From assembly GCA_003290165.1 (NCBI GenBank), contig QNQO01000817.1, positions 62,001 through 126,000 on the forward strand: 64,000 nucleotides of DNA, in the 5' to 3' direction. A program made the position numbers and the translations under genes. Positions 24,100 through 34,145 of this stretch are shown piece after piece. The notes beneath the pieces are model-generated. The model had not been told where the DNA came from, did no database searches, and saw only the letters and a list, made by a program, of their open reading frames with translations. Each line of letters opens with the position of its first letter. The first letter of the stretch is position 1. Source of the stretch: Berberis thunbergii (lineage: Eukaryota; Streptophyta; Magnoliopsida; Ranunculales; Berberidaceae).

Positions 24100-24628
24100 T
24101 GTTGCGCCTTATTGCAGAAGCGGGTAGACACCAACAATTGCACACAAGTACCACAAGGATCCAATCAATTAAATAGAGCAACTAGCAATGAAAGAAATTA
24201 GAGAAAATTAATAACATACCACAAGAGACACAAGGTTACGTGGTTCAGCAATTGCCTACGTCCACAGTGAGGTGATTCCACTATATTCAAGAACAAGGTA
24301 CAAGAAGATGACAATTCTCACACAATCTCTCAACAAGAGATGAAGCAATTCAAGGAATTATCTTTCTCTACTCCCTGTGCATCACAGTTTTTCTACGTGC
24401 AATCACCATAATAAAAACACCTATAGTTCCTAGTATATATAGGGACAACAGTTTTCTGTTTGGCAGCAGTTTCCTGTTTCACAGTAGTTTCCTGTTTCAC
24501 AACAGTTTCCTGTTTCCTAGAATTTATTTGTTGTTCAAAAAACAATTTCCAGAAGTCCAAACAGTTTCCTGTTTCAAATAGGAGTCCAAACACTTTCCTG
24601 TTTCAAACATGTTTCCTATTTCACAACA
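24100..24628 (-). repeat. 5' LTR of the young copia
   Basis: 529 bp. In minus orientation it begins TGTTGTGAAATAGG and ends GGCGCAACA. U3 holds a block of short tandem repeats, followed by a TATATATA box and the transcribed part. Confidence 0.9.
24434..24625 (-). promoter_or_regulatory. U3 promoter: TATA box plus tandem repeat block
   Basis: A perfect TATATATA lies at 24434-24441. Upstream in minus orientation (24455-24620) are about seven imperfect copies of a motif reading CAGTTTCCTGTTTC on the plus strand, spaced 17-30 bp apart. The same arrangement sits in the 3' LTR (TATA at about 19579-19586, repeats 19597-19765). Repeated short boxes in U3 act as stress-responsive enhancers in tobacco Tnt1. 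The same role here is an inference from position. Confidence 0.6.
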
Positions 24629-25620
24629 CCACTTTCTCTAATCCACAATGGTATCGCAACATCGTTGGAAGCTTACAATACTTGACTTTCACTCGCCAAG
24701 ATCAATCCTACGGTGTTATGTGTGCCAATTTATGCAAAATCCAACTAACTTTCACTATTATCAGTTGGTCAAACATATTTTTAGTATGTGAACGAAACTA
24801 TCATATATGGGTTAAGACTATAATCAAATAATCCTCTAGATCTCTATGGATTTTCCGATGTCGATTGGGCAGGTTGTTCAACTACGCAGCGTTCCACAAC
24901 AAGCTTTTGCATTTTTATAAGAAATAATTGTTTGTCATGGAGCTCTAAGAAACAACATATTATTGCTAGGTCCTCAACGAAAGTTGAATAACTAGCCCTT
25001 GCTTTAGCAACAACTGAAATTACTTGGATATCCTTCATTTTGTGTGACATTGGTTTGTATATACCTGTGTCACCTACTCTCTTTTGTGATAATATCCCAG
25101 CCTTGCATTTGACCGCTAATCCTATCTTCACTGCAAGGATAAACTCATAGAAATAAATTATCATTATGTTCGGGAGAAAGATGCTTTCAGTTCATTGATC
25201 ACGCGACACTACACTAAATTTGCATTTTTGTAACAACTCCCAAAACAGTAACATTTTTGAGCTATAACTATCCACAAAGCAATTTTACACATTTTCATAA
25301 ACAAAGTGATACAATAACTGTATCATCATGAATAATATGGTCCTACAAGTGATACTATTCATGGTGATCCAATTTATTGTATCACTTTTTTTGTGTAACT
25401 ATTTTCATTTTTTTGACTAAATTTAATTTTGACTTGAAATTGTTTGGTGGATTGTAACAGTTCAAAAGTGTTACTGTTTTGGAAGTTGTTACAAATATGT
25501 CAATTTGGTGTAATGCAATTTGTCTCCTTCAAGAATCAAGTTGTTGATATACTCACCAAGCCGCTCTTACGATATCAATTTATTGACCTTCGTACCAAAC
25601 TTGGCCTGTGGGATTTCCCT
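24629..25620 (+). pseudogene. RNase H remnant of the old copia
   Basis: It resumes after the nested element with WYRNIVGSLQYLTFTRQDQS, then GFSDVDWAGCSTTQRSTTSF, SWSSKKQHIIARSSTKVE and LFCDNIPALHLTANPIF, in several frames. A MITE at 25207-25515 separates this from the C-terminus FVSFKNQVVDILTKPLL at about 25516-25570. The polypurine tract TTTGAGGGGGCG (about 25626-25637) closes the internal region. Confidence 0.82.
25207..25515. mobile_element. CACTA-type MITE, about 309 bp (copy 1)
   Basis: Terminal inverted repeats start CACTACACTAAATT and end AATTTGGTGTAATG. Inverted pairing extends far inward (GTAACAACTCCCAAAACAGT against its complement), so most of the element folds on itself. Flanking triplets CGA and CAA would be a 3-bp target duplication with one change. 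Removing the insert restores the copia reading LITRFVSFK. A second copy in opposite orientation is at 54382-54692. Confidence 0.85.
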
Positions 25621-25637
25621 CGGCTTTGTTTGAGGGG

Positions 25638-25785
25638 GCGTATAAGAGATTCTCATCAAATCAAAGAAGATGATATTGCCCAAACATAATCGTCAATCAA
25701 AGATGCATTACATCTTCAATCAAATATTCAATATCTCCCTGCATGGCAACAATATATGACAACATATTGACTCCCAATCAGAGAT
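25638..25785 (+). repeat. Truncated 3' LTR of the old copia
   Basis: It matches 14115-14250 with small gaps and then diverges. The remaining ~850 bp of the LTR are absent. Confidence 0.65.
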
Positions 25786-26406
25786 TCTCTATTATCCTTC
25801 GACATGCAATCCTGGTCATTATGTCATGCTTTCCGCAATTCCTAAATAGGTCACTAAATTACCAAATATGAAAATAAATTATGGACCATCTACTTTATTG
25901 TCAATATACAAAAATTCTAAAATGTTATCAACCTATAAAGTTAGGATACCAAAAACAATTAAGAGATAACCCTCACTAAATTGAGTATTATTAAACTCCA
26001 AAAACTTGTATAAAATTAAATTTACATGAAAGTTGTCAACAATTCAGGAACTTAATTAATCTAGATCATCTAATCAACCCGACTATTTCATGGGTCTTTA
26101 TTGAATTATCCAATGGCCCAGCCCAACTCAACTATAGTAAAATATTGAGGTCCAAATCCAGCCCACCACTAGAGGGCAATAGCGAAATTCCAAATATTGG
26201 AAAATGATTTAAAAAAAATGTAATAAGATTTTGACTAGTAAGACAAATATACCCTTTTAATTTTCATATACTACTCGTTGAGAAGTGCAATGGTTTTGAA
26301 TCATGTGAGAGCGCGAATCTCGAATCTCCTATATGTTAAATTTGTAAATTTGGATAGGTTTTGTTCTCTATAAACTTGATCAAAAATTCTAGGAAGCAAG
26401 GGAAGG
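25786..26406. other. Unassigned intergenic segment
   Basis: AT-rich. No repeat boundary or gene was recognised. Confidence 0.4.
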
Positions 26407-26699
26407 AGCGAGGATAGGGATGGCAGTGGGGCGGATTTTCACTGATATCCGCCCCACCCAATCCGTTTGGGGCGGTTTTGGATATGTCTAAACGGATTTT
26501 GGGGCGGATACGGATATCCAAAAAACATCCATTAAATATTCGGGGTGGATACGGATTTGGCCATATCCGCCCCACGGATATCCGTTTATTATGTAACATT
26601 ACAACAATGCTCTTCCCCTTTATAAAGGGATTAAAAAAACCCATTGATCTCTCTTCCTCTCCCTCATTCCCTCCCTCATTACCTCCACCACACCCTCAG

Positions 26700-26829
26700 T
26701 CGGTCAGTCCCTCACCCGCCTCTCCCTCCCTCTCTGCCTCTCACACAAGAACGCAAACAGACAGAGAACCTCAGTCCCTCACCCGCCCCTCCCTCCCTCT
26801 CTGCCTCTCACACAAGAACGCAAAGGGGC
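26700..26829. repeat. Two-copy direct repeat inside the hAT element
   Basis: A ~60-bp block starting CAGTCCCTCACCCGCC and ending CACAAGAACGCAAA occurs twice in tandem, about 70 bp apart, with one or two differences. It looks like 5'-UTR-type plant sequence, but the source is unknown. Confidence 0.75.
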
Positions 26830-27104
26830 CGACCGAGGAGCGATTCGAGAGCGAAGGCCTCTCCCTCATCCCTACCCTCTCACAGAGCGATCCCCACCTC
26901 GCCGCGATCTCTCTCGCGCTCCCCTCACGCCGCGATCTGCTTCCCTGCTCCCTCACGCCGTGAGATACTCCCTGCTCCCCTCACGCCGCGATCTCCCTCA
27001 CAGAGAGATCTCCCTCCCTCACGCCGTGACCTCTCATCGCATCAGAGATCGAGATGTCCAAGCTTCAAATCCGACAAAAGGGTTTTTCTTCCCATCAGAG
27101 ATCG

Positions 27105-27255
27105 AGATCAAGATATCAAGATCAAGATCCGAGACTGAGATCTGATCTGATCAAGATCTGATCAAGGTCCGATCAAGATCCGATCAAGGTCTGATCTGAT
27201 CAAGATCCGATCAAGGTCTGATCTGATCAAGGTATGATCTGATCCGATCAGTTCA
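27105..27255. repeat. GATCAAG-type short tandem array inside the hAT element
   Basis: Irregular alternation of GATCAAGATCTGATC, GATCAAGGTCCGATC and similar units over about 150 bp. Confidence 0.7.
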
Positions 27256-27609
27256 AGATGTGAATCTGATCTCAGAGATCGAATTCTTTGTATACGTTGT
27301 AATTTTTTTTTTAATTTGTTGAAATTTTTTTTTATTTCTTGTAATATTTTTTAGATCAGGTAACTCAGATCTGATCTGTAGAATTTTTTTTTTTTTTTTG
27401 TAATATGTTGTATTTTTTTCAATTTTTGTATGAATTTATTGTATGTTGAAGAAAATTTTTTGGGTTGTTGTTGTTGTTTGGGTTAAATGGGGCGGATATC
27501 CGCCGGGGGCGGGGATGGTTTTAAAAAAAATGATAAACGGATATGCGGGGCGGGGATGGATTTGCACAAATCCGCCCCAATCCACTCCGTTGTCATCCCT
27601 AAGCGAGGA

Positions 27610-29977
27610 AAAGGGAGCAAACCACGCATTCCCCTCAAGATGTGTGCCCTCACTTATCTCGGATGGGATGGGTGGTTACGCTCACTAGAAGGGCTCAAAC
27701 TTGATAGTATTAACTAGAATGAGTCAATGTTTCAGTGTGCATATATAAGAGGCTTGCAACTGCAGCTACTCATATGGCCATTATCATCCTTTAAGATCCC
27801 AAGTGGTGCCCTCCAAACTCTTCTTTGACCATCTAGATTATCCTCACTGTAACTTGGTGTACAAACATCACAACTTTCTATAATTGTAAGTAATACAACT
27901 TGGTGGTGATGGCCACAGTTACAGTTATTCATGTTTGGATTATTGAGTTTGACCCCACTTAAGTTAGAATCCAAAGTCTGAAATATCTAAGCCCAATTCT
28001 AAGTAAAGCAGAAAACATTTAAAGGGGCCAAGTTGGCTACATTCGGCTTTATCAGTTGGATGAAAGGGACGAGGAGAGGACGGGTTGGAAATTTTGGAAG
28101 TTGTGCAAGGACAATTTGCAAATTCAAAGATGACAATTTGACACACACTCACGTTTTGAATTCCTGTTACAATGTAAGATATCCGCCATACGGATTATTA
28201 ATTAATTCAATGTGCAACCTGCATGATCATCATTGCTCATGCTACACAATCAGGACATGTTGAAAAGAGGGTTTGTTGGTCACATGGTCAATAAAGGGTT
28301 TTAACTTTATTGAAACCATGTTAATTATGTACCCGAGAAAAGGAAAAAGAAAAAAAGTGTAATGATATTACATGAATTGCGAAAACTTTTGGTGCACGTT
28401 GAAATTTGCAAAGTCCAGTGATTGGCCTTGGGGTTTATCTCAACACACAGCAACAATGATTGGCTTTGATACAGTTATCTTCTTGCAATTACAGTTTTTC
28501 AGGAAAAAGTGAAAACTAAATGTGGGGGGTTCCATTATCATGCTTTGAAGTGAAAATGTGACTCAGATGAAACTTTATTAAGTTATAAATAATTTGCTTA
28601 AGAGATTACTTAATTCTTAATTCAGTTAGAGAATGATGGGCTACGTGATTAGTGGTTTTAGTGGAGTTATTCATGATTAAAGAGGTAGAAGAATGGAGCT
28701 CCAAATTCAAAGATTAAATATTTTCACTTCATGTATTAAGTTTCCCTATTTTTTTTTATTTTTTTTTTTTATGATTTATGTTTTTCCTATAAAATTGAAC
28801 TAAGATGTTAATGGATCCATAATCTGTTTTATGTGGCTTGAAAGGAAAACAAGAAGTTATACTGGATTTATGAAAAATGTAAAGATCAGGTGATTTCAAT
28901 GCCAGAAAAAACAATTTTTGCATGACCATTTTTTCATAAAATATGCATTTCTTTAAACTGTCATGTTAAGGCTAATGTTTGAACTACTCTATTTAGATTT
29001 AACATTCAGGTACGTAGAATTATGAGATTATAGGCCAAACAATTTTTTGTTTCTTCAAAATTGAGAAATATATGAATTTTATGTTTACCTTGGAATGGAA
29101 ATATAGAACTTAAATATTGTGATGATGGAGGAAATTGAAGTATCAGTGGTTTTAGTCGGGTCTATGAATAGTTATTTAAGCATTTGAAATCACTTACAAA
29201 ACTTTGCAATAGAAAACAATGACTTAATCAGGTCCAAGGTTACAGACGAAACTGAAAAATTAGTTTAGTGAAAGGAGTATAATTTTGAACATTTCATGAA
29301 AATCAAATAAAACTTACTTGAAGTGCAAGAGAAGAGAACTAATTTCTTAGATTTACCATCTAAATTTCAACGTGAAGAGAAACAAAAAAATGTTCAATAA
29401 AATAATAAAACTAAAATGATTTTCTTAATTAAAAACTACAAAATAATTGTGGGGTTTTCATGTTTTCCTTTTTATCATCTTCTCGTTTAAATATGTGACC
29501 CGTGTGATAACTTTATGATGTTTTCGCTTAGTCACGGAGAATGATTGATTATGATGAATAAAGCCCTCCAATATCACAAATCACAGTCAATACGATTGAT
29601 TAATGGGATTGGTTGATGTGGAGAAATCATGTTTAGAGAGAGACAAAACAACCGTGCATCCATTTACAGTTTGTTTGAGAGATTTTAATGGAAATTTGGC
29701 CCGCGATCTTTAACCCAAAACCTTATCACTTTCACATAGTTAGGTTGGCCTTTACAAGGGCATAACAACTGGATATTAGTTTCCAGTGTAACCTATGGTG
29801 CTTCACACAAGTATTAATGGGATGTTATGTATCGGATAAGTGATGATTCATCGATATTCGATATTATCAACATTTGTATTTGTAAATTTGGAATTTATTG
29901 AAATGGATATCAAAATCCCATTGGCATTGATAATCGCTATTTATCTGCTTGAATTATTGGTCTAAGTAATGTTTATA
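27610..29977. other. AT-rich intergenic region
   Basis: About 2.4 kb. No gene was recognised. Short frames at 27732-28263 lack any known motif. From 28300 on, A/T runs and stops dominate all frames. Confidence 0.45.
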
Positions 29978-30712
29978 GTTCAATACACAAAAAATCCTCA
30001 TTTATAGCATGCCAAAAATGCTATCACTGGATATGATAGCGTTAAATGACATGTTGTGATAGCCCCCTTTATTAAGAGTATAGCCTCTATGATAGTTTTT
30101 TTGGTGCACTATTAAAAATATACTTTTAATAGCATTTTTTTAGCGTTGTTGTAACACTTTCGATAGCACTTAGAATACGTCGTTGCATAGTTTAAACGTT
30201 GTTATAACATTTTTCATAGCATTTAATAAATGTTGTTACATAGTTTTATGCAACATTTTTAGAGTGTTGTAAAATTAGTTATCCCCGACACTTTAAAAGT
30301 GCTATTAAAAGTGTACGGTATTTTTTTAACCCCCTTATTTTTAGCTATGTTGGTATTATTTGCAATGTGGTAGCTACTATAGCATAATCCGACAATATAA
30401 AAAATGCAACAGTAAATAGAATCCAACAATGTAAGAAAATCCTCATTTATAGCATAACCATACGAGTTTAATACACAGTAAACTAAATAAATCAAATTAG
30501 TTATTACAAAATATTTAAACATAGAATGAAGTCATTTCTTCAAAATACATATATAAACTCATTTTTCCAGTCGTTTTCTTCTTCTTCATCCTTATTCATC
30601 TTTTTCATCCTGCCAAATATGACCTCATAAAACAGACCAATTAACTTTATAATATCAATACATCATGTGTAACCAAATTGAAGTTTCAAGTTTCTTTAGG
30701 TCCGTGGCATAC

Positions 30713-30776
30713 CTCGCTCTTAGAACAGATCCATCAGGTAGTACTAGCATTTTGAGAAGATTGAAATCATGCATTG
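30713..30776 (-). pseudogene. Raffinose-synthase-family exon fragment
   Basis: The minus strand encodes HDFNLLKMLVLPDGSVLRAR followed by a GT donor at 30712-30711. Raffinose/stachyose synthase and seed-imbibition-type proteins carry a very similar block shortly before a GRPTRD segment. Here the downstream exon is absent and the next codons are unrelated. It is a single exon scrap inside the CACTA-type element and cannot make an enzyme. The family call rests on this one motif. Confidence 0.55.
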
Positions 30777-32080
30777 TATAAAGAAAGAGTTTCCAAGGTC
30801 TTCCTTGTCAAAAACGAGAAACTCGACTTTAAATTATTGGAAGTAGACGGAAAAATTTGTTCATTGGTGCAAACCCAGAAACTGCTAGAAAGCCAAAACA
30901 CCCAACACCAGTCATCTAGTACACAAATAAACAAATAAAATAAATTAACATAAGGATGAAATAAGAGGAACACTATTAGGGGACAACGTCACATCTCAAC
31001 TGACATGAGTTTGGGCAATATATGTAGTTTACTTGTTAATATGTATTGATAAAACGTGTAACAACAATGGAAGCGAGAAGCATTATACCCGCATTTGAAA
31101 CTGCAAGGTAGACACATTTTTCCCTATGTTACATGCCCCAACGACAATAAGGGTTTTAGGCTACTTTTTTAGACAACTTCTAGTAGTTTGGAATATTCGA
31201 GCTTCCATCCACCTGCACATTCTTCATCTTCTTCTCCACCAAAGCCCTAGATTTCGAATTTGATTCATTGGCCTACTTTACCCCCCTCCCCTCAACCATT
31301 TGTTAAAGACTTGTTTAAGAGAAAACAATAGTTTATATAAACAAAAAACAATAGTTTATAGTGCATTATGCATTAAAATCAATGGCTATCAAAGAAAATA
31401 AGGAAAAATAAATAAACAACTTCATATTTGATATTCACAAATGAAACCAGTACCTCAAGCATTTCTTTCGATGGTATATCCAAGACTAACAAAATAGATG
31501 GTTTTACCATGAACTTACAAAACGCCAGTCGTGCCTACTCAATAAGCAAGCATGAAATGGTTGAGATTAATAAGTGTCATGTTAAACTGGGAGAAACTTA
31601 TATCATGTAATGCCTAACTATCATTAGTATCTTACTATGAGTATGCAATGTCAAACAATTTGTGCTTTAAGAATCCCCCGGAAAAGATCTTTTGTGATAG
31701 ACCTAAAAAAATCAGCAAACTTTGAAAGTCAACATAGATTATTCTCATTCATTTGTAATTATTGCTGGAGCAAAAAACTTTTTTTTTTTAGAAAAGAAAA
31801 AATTATATTGATATGATGGACATAAATACTTGCATGTATATAAATTGGTAGGAAAATGAATAATTGTTTTTCCATATATTCCTGTAGAATTGTAGATTAA
31901 ATGCTCAATGGGAAATCCTGGTCAGTTAGAACAATGGCTAGTTTGAACTCACAAAAGATCACAATACTTCAAATTGTAAGAAAGGATATGGATTTCAATG
32001 TAAAATATCTAGTTTGAATTCACTACATGGTAGAGTAGACACTTCTAGCTGCATATGAGTATTGCATGAGCTTTTCTATG

Positions 32081-32245
32081 TGTCGAGGGAAAGGGCGAGG
32101 AAAACAGCGAGGTTTTTGAGGCGGCGGGGGGTGAACCGTTCACCCTCCCTCGAGATGCGCGCACGAAATACATCTCGAGGGGGGTGAACGGTTCACCCCC
32201 GCCACCTCAAAAACCTCGCTGGTTTCCTCGCTCTTTCCCTCGACA
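32081..32245. repeat. Near-perfect 165-bp hairpin (foldback MITE)
   Basis: The left arm, starting TGTCGAGGGAAAGGGCGAGG, and the right arm, ending CGCTCTTTCCCTCGACA, pair over about 75 bp with few mismatches. The loop is roughly 13 bp around GCGCACGAAATA. It lies inside the CACTA-type element between or beside captured exons. No target duplication was identified. Confidence 0.85.
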
Positions 32246-32351
32246 TTTAGAATTTCGCGTATTGCATAGGTGCTGCATTACACATTAACTTTTCTTAGTT
32301 GAATAAAAGGTCATTAGCAATAGTGAAAGACTTAAATATCTGCAACTTTAC

Positions 32352-33460
32352 CTGCATAGATCCTATCCAGGACACGTGGAACAACACAAAAAATGGTTGG
32401 CTTTAGTTCCCCTATGTCTTCGACCAATAAAGTGACCATTATTAAGCTGGACACTTATTTAATACAAGGAAACTGTCCAGTCGATCTGTACTCACCTTAC
32501 CCCTCGCCAAAATTCTACCAAAGCACCCTGATGAATGAACAACTCCTCAAGCACCCGATCAAATATATGTGCCAGAGGGAGATATTGCAGATAAACAAAC
32601 ATCCTTCACAATCATCTGTCAACAACTCCCTAAAACAAAGATTTCAGAAAATGTGAATGTTGAACCTGGTGAAAAAAATATTAGACCACACAAACAGACA
32701 CCTTTATCCATGCGTGTGTCTTCATTTATATAGTTGCCTATTAAATATGAAAAGCTCATAATTTGGAAGTCCATACTTAACCATTGAGGCTCTAAGTGAC
32801 TTGGGAATGAATTTTACCTTTTCATTGACACCCTCCAATAATTGTTTCACACCAACTATCAAAGTAACAATGCTATTATTAGAAATCATTACCCCCTTGG
32901 GGTCACCGGTTGTTCCACTAGTATACATTATCGTACAAATGTCTGATTTTTTAGTTAGTGGAAGATCATAGTGCTTGTTCTCTCCCTGTGCATGAAAACG
33001 GATGTGTAGGGGGATAACATAGGTACATGTGCTGAATTATTATAATTATATTATTATTATTAAATAAATAAAAAGACCACAACCAATTTATCAGAAAAAA
33101 ATCACATCTCTAACAGCTTTAACAAATAATAAAATTTGAACCACCCACTTAAGGCACTTGAAATGTTGTTGACTTAATTTAATTAAAATCATTTAGAAAA
33201 TTCATTGGGAATGCTACAAAATTCTTACCAATTGTATCATATAAAGGAACACAATGAATCCCATGAGCATTGCAGACCTATACAAATTTGGCATAAACAT
33301 GAATTTCATACACAACTTAAGTATATTATATTGAAAGATTAAAACAGATTCAGGATATCTATTTATTTCTAACAAATAGAAATTTATAGAAAGAAAAGAG
33401 TGTGTTCATACTCATGGCCCACTCAAGGCAGTTGATACCATAAATACCACATCGACCTCC
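32352..33460 (-). pseudogene. Long-chain acyl-CoA synthetase (LACS) gene fragment, five exon pieces
   Basis: Pieces on the minus strand: 33412-33460 (GGRCGIYGINCLEWAM), 33229-33277 (VCNAHGIHCVPLYDTIG), 32818-32985, about 32501-32595 (VYLQYLPLAHIFDRVLEELF) and 32352-about 32445 (LLVEDIGELKPTIFCVVPRV). The third piece holds the AMP-binding signature MYTSGTTGDPKGVMISN after KKSDICTI. LACS enzymes activate fatty acids to acyl-CoA through an acyl-adenylate. Most exons keep GT-AG splice sites. However, exons between LYDTIG and ENKHYDL are missing, the first junction does not keep frame as I read it, and the N- and C-terminal thirds are absent. It is a non-functional fragment inside a transposon. 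Confidence 0.85.
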
Positions 33461-34145
33461 CTGGATCCCGAAAATAAAAAAAAGTTAAATTAAACACAAA
33501 TTTTCAATGGAAAATAGAACTGATGACGAAGTAACCCTTACCTAGAAATGAGTTCGAGCAGAGAGAGCTACACATTCAACCAATACAGCCAAACAAAAGT
33601 TCAAATCACATGCTTTCAATAGTTCAAGATCAAGAAATACCTAGAAACCAAATTGGTCAAGAAAAACACAAATTTCAACAGATTTTTCGCTCATAAATGT
33701 CAAGAATCACAACTCAATCGACAAAACAAGAACACCTGAAATCGAAAGCTTACCTGAAAAAAAACAATCAATCGAGTCTTTAAGTGAAACGGAGATAATC
33801 CGAGCTTTCACTCTGTAGAGTACAAAACACGGTGAGCTTTCAGTCATTAGAATCGAAGAAATGGCGAGCAAGAGGAGAGGGAAAGAGAGGCGAGCAGGGC
33901 GTCAACGCCAGCCTCCCTTATCTTAGGGAGAGAGAGGCGGGCTTTGCAAGGGAGAGCATTACAGGGGAGTCTCATGTTATTTTAGGTTTAGCAAGAGTGA
34001 AATTTGGGGAAGATGAGAGATTAAGATTGAGTGAAAAAAAAAAAACAAATTAGGGGACGCCAAAAACCCCGCCCAAATTGTAAATTAATTTTTCATAGCA
34101 AAATTGTAAAAAGTGCTATTAATAAGGATGTGTGGTGCAGTGGTT

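Larger units (their letters stand above)
19272..24628 (-). mobile_element. Young Tork/Tnt1-like Ty1-copia element, nested, minus strand
   Basis: LTRs at 19272-19772 (3') and 24100-24628 (5') differ by only about six substitutions or single-base indels over their shared ~490 bp. The minus-strand primer-binding site TGGTATCAGAGC (24086-24097) and a GGTGGAGAA-type polypurine tract (about 19773-19785) give the orientation. One long gag-pol frame has a single frameshift and four nonsense codons. The 3' LTR lacks the outermost ~40 bp seen in the other copy. About 25 codons of the host copia are also missing at that junction, so a deletion has removed that end and with it any target duplication. It interrupts the old copia between RT and RNase H. 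Confidence 0.92.
14103..25785 (+). mobile_element. Old Ty1-copia element carrying nested insertions
   Basis: The 5' LTR begins TGTTGGGAATGTAAGACG at 14103. Its first ~140 bp (through GCATGGCAACAA and CATATTGACTC) recur at about 25628-25785 after a GAGGGGGCG polypurine tract, marking a shortened 3' LTR. Between them lie, in copia order, gag (15172-16260), protease/GAG-pre-integrase, integrase (17260-17960), RT (18533-19267) and RNase H (24629-25620). The coding sequence is split by three insertions: a copia LTR-gag fragment (16475-17068), a young copia on the opposite strand (19272-24628) and a CACTA-type MITE (25207-25515). Many frameshifts and stops show it is old. Confidence 0.82.
26415..27601. 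mobile_element. Non-autonomous hAT-type element with low-complexity cargo, 1187 bp
   Basis: The ends are imperfect inverted repeats: TAGGGATGGCAGTGGGGCGG on the left and, on the right, the complement of TAGGGATGACAACGGAGTGG. They are flanked by a perfect 8-bp duplication AGCGAGGA (26407-26414 and 27602-27609), the size typical of hAT transposition. Subterminal regions are dense in GGCGGATATCCG and GGGGCGG repeats on both sides. The interior is C/T-rich with tandem duplications and a GATCAAG-type array. No transposase is present. Open frames at 26478-27138 are low-complexity and not called as proteins. Confidence 0.88.
29981..34142. mobile_element. CACTA-type element carrying gene fragments (Pack-CACTA-like), 4.16 kb
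   Basis: The left end reads CAATACACAAAAAATCCTCA. The right end, read inward on the minus strand, reads CACTGCACCACACATCCTTA. The ends agree at 13 of the first 18 positions and then continue with TTTATAGCA- and TTAATAGCA-like sequence. A 3-bp duplication GTT flanks both sides (29978-29980 and 34143-34145), as in CACTA transposition. Subterminal DNA at both ends carries scattered GCTAT/ATAGC motifs. Inside are exons of a long-chain acyl-CoA synthetase gene and a raffinose-synthase-like exon, both on the minus strand with splice sites, so capture was at DNA level. No transposase was seen. Confidence 0.7.

Noticed and set aside
26478..27138. Long open frames (161-164 codons) in the hAT interior
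   Set aside because: Serine/proline/leucine-rich low-complexity reading of C/T-rich repeats, overlapping in two frames, with no domain.
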